A program made the translations under genes and the position numbers. From Zopfochytrium polystomum (Eukaryota; Chytridiomycota; Chytridiomycetes; Chytridiales; Chytridiaceae), in contig JAIVFJ010000077.1 in NCBI GenBank assembly GCA_025765615.1, positions 186,001 to 250,000 of the forward strand: a DNA stretch of 64,000 nucleotides, written 5' to 3'. The notes under the pieces were generated by a model. It did no database searches. It was given only the letters and a program-made list of their open reading frames with translations, and had not been told where the DNA came from. Of the stretch, positions 1-11,131 are shown piece by piece (within the stretch, counting starts at the first letter, position 1; each line of letters starts with the position of its first letter).

Positions 1-1279
1 CGGCGGTCGGAACCCTTTTTCAATGACATTGTTTGGTTTTTGTTTGTATTTTTTGTTGGTTTTGTTTTAGTTACTTTGGTTTGTAACACACAAACAAACA
101 AAAAAAAAAAAAAAAAAAAAGAAAGAAAGAAAGAAAGAAAGAGAATAAAGGGGCCATATGTTTTGTTTTACCTTCGGGTTCCTTTTGGACGAACGGTGAT
201 TGATGGAGGGAGGGAGTTACACAAACAATTCAAAGGGAGAGAGAGAGAGAGAGGGAGAGAGAGAGAGGGATAGAGAGAGAGGCGTTAGAAGCCGTGAGAT
301 CCTGTATGTAATCTGGGGTGAGGAAGGGAGGCCGACACTGACGACGACGACGACGACGACGACGGCCCCGAGCCCCCACGACCTATCGACATTCGGGCGG
401 CATGCTCTTCCCTCGGCGGCGGCGGACTTGTCGGTGATGATAGGGAGGGAGCGAGAGGCCATTGGCATGGCGCCAGTCGTCGTCGTTTTGCAATGGCACA
501 GATTCCCCCGCCCACCCCCGTCCCCCTTCCTCCCTTCCTCCCCTACCGTGAAAAGGTCGGCATCCAAGATCAGCTCGTCCTCGGCCACTTCGACGTCGCG
601 AGGGTCAAGCGCCGCCATTTCTACGTCACACAAAGATGAACAAAAACAACAAAAAATGAAAAGGGAAACAAACAAAAGAATGAAAGGTTTGACAAGGCCA
701 AACTCGTCTTCATCGGCTTGCCTTCTCCTCGGCTGGGTCAGACTCGTTTCGCCAAAAGCAAAAAGGAAGGCATAATATGTTTATTTCTTTTTTAATACGC
801 TACATTCGGGGCGAAAGAGAGTGAGAGATCGAGGAAGGGACCAATGAGAAGGGGTCCGCGACACGAAAAAAAAAAAAAAAAAAAAAAAAGAAAGATACGT
901 GGGTGGTGCGTTGGTTGGGTGCAGAAACTGGTTTGGAAAAAAAAAATGTCGGTATCACGACCCGACGACAAAGAAACGGAGAAAAAAGAGAAAGAGAAAA
1001 AAGGGGAAGGCAGTCAAGGAGGACAGGGGAAGAGGGAAAAAACAATATATGCTCAGAGGGAGGGAGCCGGCGCAATGGAAGCAATGGAAAAGGGACAAGA
1101 CCTTGAAAGCGGCTCCGCGCGCGCAAGTCTATCAGGTCGGACGGGAGGAGCTCTTGGGATGCCAGAAGAAGCACAAAAGAGAGAGAAAAGACTCGATCGG
1201 GAGAAAAAAGGGGAGAACGAGAAAACGCCATCTAGATGAACAACCTCGTGCATTTCGCTTTTTGAGCGACCCGTGCGCA
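1..1279. other. Gene-poor, low-complexity left edge
   Basis: This stretch is dominated by simple sequence: an A-run followed by GAAA units (about 98-145), a GA tract (about 237-285), an ACG triplet run (about 341-363) and an A-run (about 866-890). Long open frames here are made of Arg/Glu/Lys or Ser/Leu strings from these tracts and have no family motif, so I do not call them genes. The only coding-like piece is a short possible first exon at 547-618, listed separately. The 3' end of the GH16 gene lies just to the right. Confidence 0.6.
547..618 (-). CDS. Possible first coding exon of an unidentified gene leaving the window
   Basis: A 24-codon frame begins with ATG (MAALDPRDVEV...) and ends exactly on a phase-0 boundary before a GTAGGG donor. 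Its acidic, non-repetitive composition (EVAEDELILDADL) stands out from the low-complexity surroundings. No convincing second exon was found to the left in the 540 bases that remain, so the gene would have to continue past the edge. This may be a chance frame; no function can be proposed. Confidence 0.25.
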
Positions 1280-3105
1280 TCAGTTGATGTCGCAAACTTT
1301 CCACATCTTGACGTAGTCCACTTGCATGTTGCGGTCATCTCCAGCTGGCCACGTCGTGTTGTACCAGCTGGTCAGGAAAGTCAGAAAGTCCACCATCGCG
1401 GAGCCATCCGAGTTCTTCCACGGCTTCTTGTCGTCGTCCGGGAACCACCCGTTGGTCCCGCCGACCGCAACATTCAAAATGAGGTAAAACTCTGCATATT
1501 TTTTGTTTTTGGCAAGTACCAAATTAGTTTGGAATGAACACAGAGGCGGCAAACTTTCAGTCGATGCTCACTTTGGTCAAACGGAGTCGACAGAGATGAC
1601 CCCGGTCCGCTCCACGGGTTGGTGATGGCAGTTCCGTTCTTGTACGAAGAGGGGAAGCCTCCGCCCTTGGTGAAAAGGTTTTGGTCAAAGGGAATGTACA
1701 GGTTCGTGCGCAGCGGAGAGTCCAGCCAAGTGAGGAAATAGTTCGGCGTCCACTCCCAACCGATGGTGCGGAATGTGGACGCCATGGATCCGTGACGGCG
1801 TTTCAGACCCTGGGATTCAGTCTTCTGGTTGATGTAGTCGACACCGTAGTGCAAGGCGCTGTACATATAGTCGACGCTACCGTAGGCATAGCCGCGGGCG
1901 TTACCGCGACTCTCGATAATGTCGATCTCGCCACTTTTGGGCCATGCGCCATATACACTCTCTTCTGGCATCATCCAAACGGCAGGCCAGAGCCAATCGC
2001 TAGAGAGGCGGAAAACGAAAAATAGGTTGGTACCAGTCGGAAGGGCACCCCATTCACACAAAGTTCTCACCCCATGGGCATCTTGAGCTTGATCTCGCCT
2101 TTCCCGTACTTGATGTTCACTTTTCCCTTCGTATTGAGTCTCGCGCTTTTCACCGGGGGAATGATAGTGTTGTTTGTCCAGTTGCTGAACACAACGCAGT
2201 CTGACTTGGTTCCAACGCAGCCTTGGCTGGTCAGGTCGAGAGTGTAGCCGTACAAGATCTTGTCCAGAGGAATACTGTCTGAAGTAAGGGTGGGGCGAAT
2301 ATGAAGGATCCCGTTCTTGACAAACGAGTTCTCATCATCTGCAGATGTCCACTCGAATTCCCCGTTGCCAAAACCGCCCAGAGCGACTTCGTGGTTCCAG
2401 TACTTACTGTCCAGGGTGTCGAAGTTGTCCTTATTGGAGGAAATACGCTTTAATGGCACGGCTGCGACATGATTGCGCAGATGGCGAACACTCACTAACC
2501 TCAAACACTTGGCAGTACTTCCAGGTGGGTACACTCTTGATACCGAGGTAAATGATAAAGCCAACAAGCAGGAAAGTTGGCACAAGGCCAAAGAGAGGAA
2601 TGATGCGAAGCCATCGTCTTCCAGGATCTAGCGAGACGGAGGAGATGTGGGGGTAGAAGGGGGGTTGGATGCGTGAGTGGTGGGTGGGTGGATGGGTTTG
2701 CAAAGCGATCTCTACGAATCGGGAACAAAAATGTTAGGGGAGAGAGTCAGGCTCACCGTTCTTCTCGGCAAGACGGCGTTCCTTTGCGGCCGAATTGACC
2801 TTTTCTGGCTTGATTGCGTGGGAGTTGGCACCGCGGCGCATGGTTGGCCGCCTTATCGTGCCAGTGTCGCCGGCGCCGCCGTCATGCAGCATGCTCCGTC
2901 GCTGGATGTTCTGGCTTGCAGGGACGATGGGGTCCTGTGCGACGACGGGGTTGTCCATTGGCAACGACGACTTGTTTGAGCCAGAGCCGGAGCCGGAGCC
3001 CGAGTTGCCCGAGTTGCCCGAGTTGCCCGAGCCAGACGACTGCGAGGCGGAGGAGGGCTGCTGGTGGTCATGGAGCTGACGGTGTTGGACTATTGTGGAG
3101 GACAT
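1280..3105 (-). CDS. GH16 family glycoside hydrolase, type II membrane protein
   Basis: Predicted beta-glucan-active enzyme (hydrolase or transglycosylase of GH16), probably in the secretory pathway or cell wall. Five exons join in phase: 2757-3105, 2500-2627, 2071-2447, 1572-1999 and 1280-1491, giving about 497 aa. The N-terminal cytosolic part is low complexity, with Ser-Gly-Asn units from a short tandem repeat (about 2979-3036). One transmembrane segment follows (IIPLFGLVPTFLLVGFIIYL). The lumenal GH16 fold then begins near DNFDTLD. The catalytic signature GEIDIIE is present, with both glutamates and the central aspartate intact. WLWPAVWMMP and YLILNVAVGG are also typical. The single N-terminal anchor recalls the fungal Kre6/Skn1 group and related basidiomycete enzymes; the substrate cannot be decided from sequence. 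The upstream CT tract may lie in its promoter. Confidence 0.88.
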
Positions 3106-3328
3106 GTGGGGTAACGCGCGAGTGGCGGAAGGAAGGGAGCTTTGGGCACGAAGAAGGCTTTTCGATGGGGCCAAGGCGAAGGGGTGCTGGCTGGCGAGGA
3201 TGGCGAGGAGTGGATGGGGCGGCGGCTGAACCACACAAGTTGTGGTGTCAGAATGAACTTGCCTTGCTGAAACGAATGAATAAAACCAAACGATTCAGTT
3301 ATCGATGATATTCTGTCTTCCCGTTGTC

Positions 3329-3497
3329 TGTCTGTCTGTCTGTCTGTCTGTCCTTCAGACAAAAACTGGACAAAACATGCTCTTCTTCTTCTCGGCCCAT
3401 CTCTCGCCCTTCGCTGTCTGTCGCCTCTTTCTCTCTCTCTCTATCTCTCTCGCTCGCTCTCTCTCTCTCTCTCTCTTTCTCTCTTTCTCTCTTTCTC

Positions 3498-3573
<76 letters not shown>
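3329..3573. repeat. TGTC run and long CT microsatellite
   Basis: A TGTC tetranucleotide run (about 3329-3355) is followed by a long CT/CTTT/CTAT tract, nearly pure CT from about 3503 to 3573. It lies upstream of the GH16 start on the opposite strand. The long Ser/Leu frames that read through it are products of the repeat. Confidence 0.95.
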
Positions 3574-3576
<3 letters not shown>

Positions 3577-3982
3577 ACTCTACAAACTCAGCCAGGCCTT
3601 CGTTCGGCCCTGGCTTATCGGGGGTTTTATTTTAATTGTTGGGCTTTTGGGGCATTTCATTTCCTCTCGAAATGGAAGAAAATCTCTCCTCTTGCATTCG
3701 GAGCCAAACATGGAGTGTGTGACAAGGCGATTCGAATCGCCTGGGCTGGGTTCTTTGCCAAGAGCTTCTGCAACACATCTATATTTTCGCACTGCATCTT
3801 CCTTGCATTGCGTTAGTACATGCCGGCACCAAGCACAGCCGAGCTGCTCATTTGTTCGACTGGTGAAGGAAATAAAGTACGAGAGTCTTCCGAGGATTCC
3901 CTGCGGAATTTGTATGTCCGCACCGACTTGCTGTTTTCCTTCACGACCTGGCGTTGAGAAGCAAGCGTGGCCGTTTCGCTGG

Positions 3983-4815
3983 TCAAAAACTAGTTGGCAA
4001 TGGCACAGGAGGGAAGTGGAAGAAGTAGTTGGGAGCGACACTCATCTCAACCACCTTCTGCCAGACTGAGTCACTGGCCTTTTGAGATGCTGGATCATGG
4101 TAATTTGAAAAGAGCTCCATTTATAATGAGTGCAAAAAAGTAACCTTTTTATTCCTAATTATTACTGAAGTGACGGAATGATCATGGAATTGGGTCTGAC
4201 TCCAATCAAAACCAAGATTTCCCGTCCGGGTATTTTCAAAGCACAGGAGGATGCGCACCAGTGTTAGTCCCTTGGATACAGCGCTTGAGCAGTGTTGAAA
4301 ACAACGAAAAGTGCCAGTAGCGCCGATATCAATGAAACGATTTGTTGCTGGAGTGTCACATTATGTGAAAGTCTAGTTTCTTTCGGCAACAACAGGGACT
4401 GGGACGGGCTCTCAATTTTGTTGCTTTCCTTGAATGACACGAGAGAAAGACAGTCAAACAGAAGGTGAAAAAAGAAATGGACAAAATGCTCAGTCACACG
4501 GAGGTGCCAATTCTGTCTTGCCTTCAATCTGCGGACAGCTGCCACATTCTATCGGACGCAACAAGGTTGCCTACAATGGGTGTGGCTTCCCTTTCCTTTG
4601 TTTTTGCAGTGAACGCAAAGTGCAGTGCGGGACAAAAAAGATGTGGACCATTCCATTGCCTTAATCGCAGCGGAAGCACAAATCGCTAATTAGTATAGTA
4701 AACTTTGACTGCAAAACTACACATACATGCCAGATCTCAGCCCAAACTTGCAAGAAGAATCCAGAAACGTTGAGACTTCCAACAATACTCGCCAATTGAG
4801 GGGGTTGTAGTTGCA
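3983..4815 (-). CDS. Doubtful small membrane-protein gene
   Basis: Three pieces on the minus strand look coding but could not be joined cleanly. The first is an ATG-led piece at about 4722-4815 (hydrophobic LASIVGSLNVSGFFLQVW, then a GTATGT donor). The second, at about 4264-4470, ends in a hydrophobic helix (QQIVSLISALLALFVVF). The third, at about 3983-4116, ends in a stop and contains SDSVWQKVVEMSVAPNYFF, which looks like a conserved C-terminus. The splice phase between the second and third pieces does not work with the donors and acceptors I can see. I recognise no family. The pieces could belong to one short gene, two genes, or be chance. Confidence 0.25.
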
Positions 4816-5429
4816 TCACAGAAACGGGTTTGGGATTGAATTGGCCCAAACTGACGTGTCAGGCTTAAATTTTTTTTTGATCTCCGCCAACCGCACCCGA
4901 TCCATCTGTTCTCAACCGCTTCGCCCCACACAGCCCGCATTCCTCTGCTTTCATCATCGCACGAGGAAATGGCCCCGTGATAAAAGACTTGGGCTCCGAC
5001 CGCCTCCAGCCGTCCATCGGTGCGACCGACTACTGATATATCCCAGAGATTGTGTATCTCTGAGTGCGCACACGCAACAGTGTGACTCCCCCGCGTCCAT
5101 GCTTGGCCGGGAGGGTTAGTACGAGACCGTGCTAGGGTCACAGAAAAAAAAAAAAAGAATCATAGGTGTCGGTAGTGCTGCTCCGCAACGAAAGGGCTCG
5201 CGTCCCAACAAAGAGGTGAGACTCACTCACAACTCTACCGCCCCCCCCATCGCAACCGCGACTAACCAGCCCGGGGTGTTCGCCTTTACGGACCCCGTAT
5301 CCAACTTGCTTTGTGTTTCGCGCTACAGCATTTATTCGTTTACCCCCAAAACAACATCATGCGGCGGTTGCGTCGAAGCAAGGCCATCTGAATAACGAAG
5401 ACCACAACCGGTATACATTGCGGCAAGTG

Positions 5430-8006
5430 CCACTGGATCTATCTCGGCCGACGGAGCGGTCCTTAGGATTCTGGAGGACCCCCCGGAGAAGTCGGCCCTT
5501 GTTTTCTTATCTAGCTTGGAAGAGCTGGCCCTCTGCAGCCTCCTTGTAGCTGGCGAGCACGGGGCCAACGGAGCGACCCTTCGGATTCCGGAAGACCTCT
5601 CGCAAGATTCGGCATTTTTCTCTGTTCAATGTCGGGGAGCTGGCCCTCTGCCTGGATGGCGGTGGGCAGGGCCGGTGTACAAAGCCTGGCACAAGCGGCG
5701 GCAGTGCCATTTGGCCGTCAAGCTACTCGAGGGAGTCCGGGCACCAGCTCCCTGCCCTTCGTTACCCTCGAGTACTCGGTCGGCCGAAAGGTGCGGTCGC
5801 CGCGTCGTCCAAGCACTCGAGCGCGTGGCGTGGCGGAGCGTCAACTATTGTGCTCGAGTACTGCGGCCTGGGAACGCTCGAGGATTTTCTGCGGGGTGAG
5901 CTGAAACAATGCCCCGAACAGCACCACCTGTTTCATTTTGCCCGTGTGGAGAGCGCTAGCTTTTCTCTTGTTGCAAGCTTCGCTTCTCCCAATGACCGAA
6001 ATTTTTTTTTTTTTGAAATGTCGTTCCATCAAGCGAATTTCGCGATACGATCCAATCATGCGAGGATTTGTGGTGCTGCATACTGCAGGATATGCACACC
6101 TGGATATTACGCCGTCTGTGCGTTCGTAAAACTGTTACCACTTGCTTCATCTCAACTTCATTTTTCGCTTGCCAGCCACTTTCTTACACCCTCGGCCTTA
6201 GGAATCCCGAACGAGATCTCCGATGAGTTCACCCTATTCTTCTGGTCGAAGTCGGAGGAGCTGTTCTTCATTCTGTCAACCGCACATGGATGTATTTCAC
6301 CGACGAAGGGGTGGCCCTGTCGATTCCGGAGCAACTCTCCGAAGAGGCTGCCTGCTTTTTTTGGTCAAAGTCGGAGGAGCTGGCCTTGCGCGGGGCCCTG
6401 GGTGCCGGCGGCCAGGGCCGGGTGTACAAAGCCTGGCACGTGCCGCGACAGTGCCTTGTGGCCGTCAAGTTGCTCGAGGGAGCCCCGGACACGATCAGCT
6501 CCCTGCCGGTCGTTCCCCTCGAGTACTCGGTCGGCCGCCGAGTGCAGTCGCCGCACGTTGTGCAGGCGCTCGAGTACGTGGCGTGGGGGGAGTCCACACT
6601 ATTGTGCTCGAGTATTGGGACCTGGGGACCATCGATGACTTCATTCGGGGTGAGCAAGAACAATGGCCCACTGCACAGTGCCGTTTCATTGTCCGCCTCT
6701 TGGCAGTGACCCTCACTCTGGTCGCAGCCCATTTTCATCCTCGCCCATCGTCTTCCCGCCGCCCCTTTTCCTTACCAACAGAGTGCGACCTGTCATTCCC
6801 ACAGGTGAGTTTCACCATGATACACCAGATGCGAGGATCGGAGGCCCGCCACGACTCTCGAGGACTTTCTTGGGGTGAGCAGTGGCAAAGGCCCCCACCG
6901 CACTGCACCAATTTGATTTTGCCTGCTTATTGCCAGGTTCGAGAGCATTAGCCTCACTCTGGTCGCGAGCTTTCCTTAACCGTCATAGTCCTCCCATCCA
7001 CCACCACAAAACGCAAAAGTAGTCTTCGACATGTCCTTCCAACAGGTCACTTTTACTGTGATGCAACTGATGCGAGGGTTGGAGGCCCTTCTTCTGGCAG
7101 GATACGCTCACTTGGACGTAAAACCGTCGGTGCGTTTGTTAAAACCCTCCACGACAGTCCCATCCTCGCTCACTTCTTAAACAACCAACGCTTTCCAAAA
7201 TAAGCAACCTCCCTCGCTCCTTCTCCCAACCTACACTGACCCACCCTACCGGTGTCCGTCGTTTCATCACAGAACATTATTATTGGCGAATCCGTGAACC
7301 GAGTCATTGTTTGGAGCGTACTCCTCATCTCCACTGCCACCGCCAATTCCAAGGCCGCTACGTCGTCGCCGTCGCCGCCACCCCTTCTGCCACTCCTTGT
7401 AGTTCTTTAAGAGAAGAAGACCAACTTTATGGAAGAGGAAGTCGACAAAGAGCGAATGAGGATGAAGTTACACCGTCAATTCCGCCGCCGTACTTGACAT
7501 CGAAGCGGCGGTCGAAGTTGGCAAGGAGATTTCTTCGTTGATCTCTCCATCCGGGCTGCAAGCCGAGTCGGCTTGCCACTCGACGGTGGCAAGTTTGATG
7601 CAGGCGGCGTCTTCCCAGGTGACGGTCGCGCGTGAATGCCGCATTGGCCGCGGCGGCGGGGGCGGGCGCCCACGGATTCGAAGCTCGTCTCTCGGCCGCC
7701 GCCCTTGTCCGCGTCGAGCCGACGGCGGCTACTGCCGCTGGCCCCAACATACTGAAGGCCGCATGCATTACGGCGCCACATGCCAGGCAACGACAGACGC
7801 CAGCGATCCGCAAAGGGGCACCCCTCTCTTTTATTTTGGCACCCGAAGGAGCGCCTTCGCTTCGGCGGGCATCGGCGTGGTCGGCGTACTCCATGCTGGG
7901 AAGTAGTGTCGGACTTCTGCGAAGTGCCCTGGCGTCTGCCTTGGGTACCGTCGCTCGCTTGTCGGGGATATGGGGAAATGGCGCCGTTTGTTGTGTAAAT
8001 AAATAG
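5430..8006 (+). pseudogene. Decayed mosaic copies of the neighbouring kinase gene
   Basis: This stretch contains at least three incomplete copies of the kinase gene at 8438-11131, in inverted orientation. Copy A (about 5560-6130) keeps VYKAWH, AVKLLEG and LEYCGLGTLEDF, but in shifting frames, and its catalytic loop reads HLDITPS where the intact gene has HLDIKPS. A stub (about 6205-6275) keeps only IPNEISDEFTLFFWSKSEEL. Copy C (about 6290-7320) keeps a near-perfect nucleotide-binding lobe (GALGAGGQGRVYKAWH, LVAVKLLEG), then loses frame after LEYVAW. It next shows a chimeric join near 6840, where part of exon 2 runs into a second TLEDFL segment. It finally has an intact second exon (MRGLEALLLAGYAHLDVKPS) and the start of exon 3 (NIIIGES). 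About 7590-8006 matches the kinase C-terminal tail (AHGFEAR, PHARQRQTPA, GSSVGLL) with stops. Introns are duplicated too, so copying was at DNA level. Confidence 0.8.
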
Positions 8007-8437
8007 ATAGATATATATATATATATTCCATGATTATGTTAACCCTTTCAGTGCTGTGGTCCCATATTGGTTGGTGCAACTGTGCTGTTTCCGGCTGGGT
8101 GACGGTCCCTGTTGTTGCTTACCATTCCAACGTACCTACGCGACTTCGTTCATACGCGACTGCGTTCAGATTGAAGGGCTTTCTGTTGATAGTTTCAATA
8201 TATTCTTCCCCACCGGGCTAAAATGCAATCAGCGACCGGGTTGGTTTGGCAGCGTGAATCTGGATTTGTGCCCTCTGTCTCTTGCCTTTGCATTTTCTCA
8301 CATGGTGTCAGTGGAAAAGCGCGTAATCCTTCAACATTTATTAAGAGTAAATTTATTGATGGTGGAAAATATTCACAAAACAAAGCGCTAAAACACCATT
8401 GTCGTCTCGTCCGAATTCCACATCTTCATGCATCCGG

Positions 8438-11131
8438 TTACACCATTCCACCCACTTGTCCCTCGACAAGTGACCGCCCGTACCGCAATGCAGACCGAAG
8501 AGCCTTGACGAGCAGTGGCATCCGAATCGACTGTAGTAACCCGACACTACTTCCAGGCACTGAAGACGCTGCTGCCGCCATCGCCTGCGGAAACGGAGCC
8601 TCACTGAGCACTCCCAAAGAGCGAGCCGGCGACAAGAAGGAAGAAATAGGCGAGGGAGGGCGAGTCGCTGGCGTCCATGGTCGCCTCGCGTGCGGCACGC
8701 GGGCGGCATCGTCAGACGTGCCGTCTTTGGGGAATTCGCGGAAGGCGCCGGCAGAAGCCGCGGAGGCTTCGGCGCGGAAGCGGGCGGCAGCCCAGAGGCA
8801 AATCTCGTACCCGCAGTCGGCCTTCGCCGCTGCCGTCATAGCGGCTTCCACGTATGACTTTTGAGCCGCTGAACTGACGAATACCCCGTTAGGCTCTGAT
8901 TGCACCAAAGTTTCCGACGACGAGTAGCAGGCCGATTCGTCCAGCCTTCGATCAGCACGACCTTCCGGTGAAGTGTCTTGGATAACTTCCACAGCGGCCA
9001 GCTCGGAAATCTGGACCGCCGGGCCAAAAACGAGGTCGATACCTGAATCGACAACCGTTTCTTGTTCAGCGAAAGCTCGTCCAGAGGTAGCAGAGGCGGC
9101 ATTGGCGTCAGAGGGGGTGGCGGTGGCGGTGGTGGTGGAAATAGTGGTGGAAATGCTGGTGGTAGCGGTGGCCGAGAGGATTGAACCCACCGTTTCCATC
9201 CCTCCCTCACCCGCTCTCACATCCTCATCCTCTTCTCCCATCCCCTCGTCTTCGTTTTCCTTCACATTTTCCAAGTTCCCGTCATGTTCCTCTTCTGCAT
9301 CCTCGTCCTCTTCGGCGGGTGTGCCTTGTTGAAAGAAAGTGCCGGGGAGAGTGGCAAGGGCGACGGCGGCAGAACTGCTGGTGGCTGTGGTACCGGAGCT
9401 GGAAGTTGAGGTGATGATGGTGGGAGTGGCAGTGGCGGTGACAGTGTCCTCTTCCTTATCCTCCTCTTGGTCCGGCTCTGACGACCGTGGCACGACAAAA
9501 AGACCGGAGACCTGTTGGTCCACCCGTGACTTTGTGCCTGGCAACATCTCCCCAAGAAACGCAACTACCTCTGCTGCCACTGCCATCGATAACACCCATG
9601 GCGGGACCAAGAGGTCAAGGTCCGCTGGGTTTGGCGAGGATGCAATTTTGAAAATCCAGGCCAACCACGCCTCGACCTGTGGATGAAACAGAACATTGAG
9701 GATAGATTAGCTTGGTGACACGAATGGGGTCAATGGGGGAAAAAGAGTCGAGTGATTGACAATGCGAAAATTGGGGGGGAAAGGCAAGCAGACTTGGACC
9801 AAGAAAAGAAATAAGTGAAAAAAAAAAAGATGTAGAAAGGTGGTGGGTAGATTTGCGCAACGGTTACGACATAGACAGCTAAAGCATACCGTTTTTGGAG
9901 TGGGCCGAAACCCCAAGCTCACGGGGCTGGTCATCACCTCTGCCAGAGCCTGCAGCCGGAGCTTCCACGAGAACTCTGACATTCATTTAGGACCGACAGG
10001 ACGGAAGGAGGATTGCAAGCCAGAGACGGACAATTGAGGCTATTTAGAACAGACTGTGAAAAAATGCAAGACGAACCTCGGCGGTCCTCCGCCACAAGCT
10101 CTTCCAGCATCTCGCTCAGGACAATTCCGGACGAGTATACGTCCGCGAGGACCCCGTTAAACAGTTGCTCGTTGTCGTCGGGGTCAATCGCGGGGTCGAT
10201 GTACCCGTCCGTGAACCCGCCCCCGCTGACGCAAAGGAAGTCTGCGTTCAGACGGGAGACGGATCCGAGGTCATTGATGCGTACGAGGACTCGGTCTCCG
10301 GATTCGCCCAGCATTATGTTCTGTGATGAAATGACGGACACCGGTTGGGGTGGGTCAGTGTAGGTTGGGAGCAGGAGCGAGGGAGGTTGCGTATGGGAGG
10401 GGAGATAAACAGAGTTCGATTGTTTTGCGATGAGCGGGATATTGGTCTTTCAAGGAATATTTTACGAAACTCACTGAAGGCTTTATGTCCAAATGGGCGT
10501 ATCCTGCACTATGCAGGGCCTCCAGCCCGCGCATTAGTTGGACAATTGTGAAATTTACTTGAGGGAGGGAAATGTCGGAGCCTTCTTTTGGGGTGTGTTT
10601 TTTTTGGCGGTTGTGAGAAGAAAAAGCGTTAAGCGCAGCTTGCGACCAGAGCGAGGCTAACGCTCTCGACACAGGCAAGAAGCAGCAAATGAATAGGCGG
10701 TGCTGTTTGGGCCATTGTTTTAGCTCACCCCGAAGAAAATCCTCGAGTGTGCCCAGGCCGCAGTACTCGAGCGCGATGGCGTAGACGCTCCTCCACGCCA
10801 CGTACTCGAGCGCCTGCACGACGTGCGGCGACTGCACTCGGCGGCCGACCGAGTACTCGAGGGGAACGACCGGCAGGGAGCTGATCGTGTCCGGGGCTCC
10901 CTCGAGCAACTTGACGGCCACAAGGCACTGTCGCGGCACGTGCCAGGCTTTGTACACCCGGCCCTGGCCGCCGGCACCCAGGGCCCCGCGCAAGGTCAGC
11001 TCCTCCGACTTTGCCCAAAAAAAGCACGCAGCCTCTTCGGAGAGTTGCTGCGGAATCGACAGGGCCACCCCTTCGTCGGTGAAATACATCCACGCGCCGT
11101 TGACATAATGTATTCCTACTGAAGAGCTCAT
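8438..11131 (-). CDS. Divergent protein kinase with long acidic, low-complexity tail
   Basis: Predicted protein kinase of unassigned family. Five exons join in phase: about 10729-11131, 10475-10557, 10077-10320, 9938-9975 and 8438-9676, giving about 668 aa. Kinase landmarks are a glycine loop (GALGAGGQGRVYKA), the ATP-binding lysine in LVAVKLLEG, a hinge-like ALEYCGLGTLEDFL, the catalytic loop HLDIKPSNIML, and a metal-binding motif reading DLG rather than DFG. A DVYSSGIVLSEML segment corresponds to the usual DVWSxGxxLxEL. The activation segment is short and unusual (GGFTDGYIDPAI) with no clear APE. About 400 C-terminal residues are Ser/Thr/Ala/Glu rich and probably disordered. Catalytic residues are present, so activity is plausible. 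Its decayed relatives lie just downstream on the opposite strand, in a convergent arrangement. Confidence 0.8.

Noticed and set aside
800..1537. Lys/Arg/Glu-rich + frame and Ser/Leu-rich minus frame
   Set aside because: Both arise from A- and G-rich low complexity, and the right part overlaps the GH16 gene on the other strand.
3726..3741. 16-bp perfect palindrome GGCGATTCGAATCGCC
   Set aside because: A short isolated palindrome of this length is expected by chance in 64 kb, and there is no partner site or flanking repeat.
3305..4069. 254-codon + frame through the CT tract
   Set aside because: Most of it is a Ser/Leu string from the microsatellite, and the remainder shows no motif.
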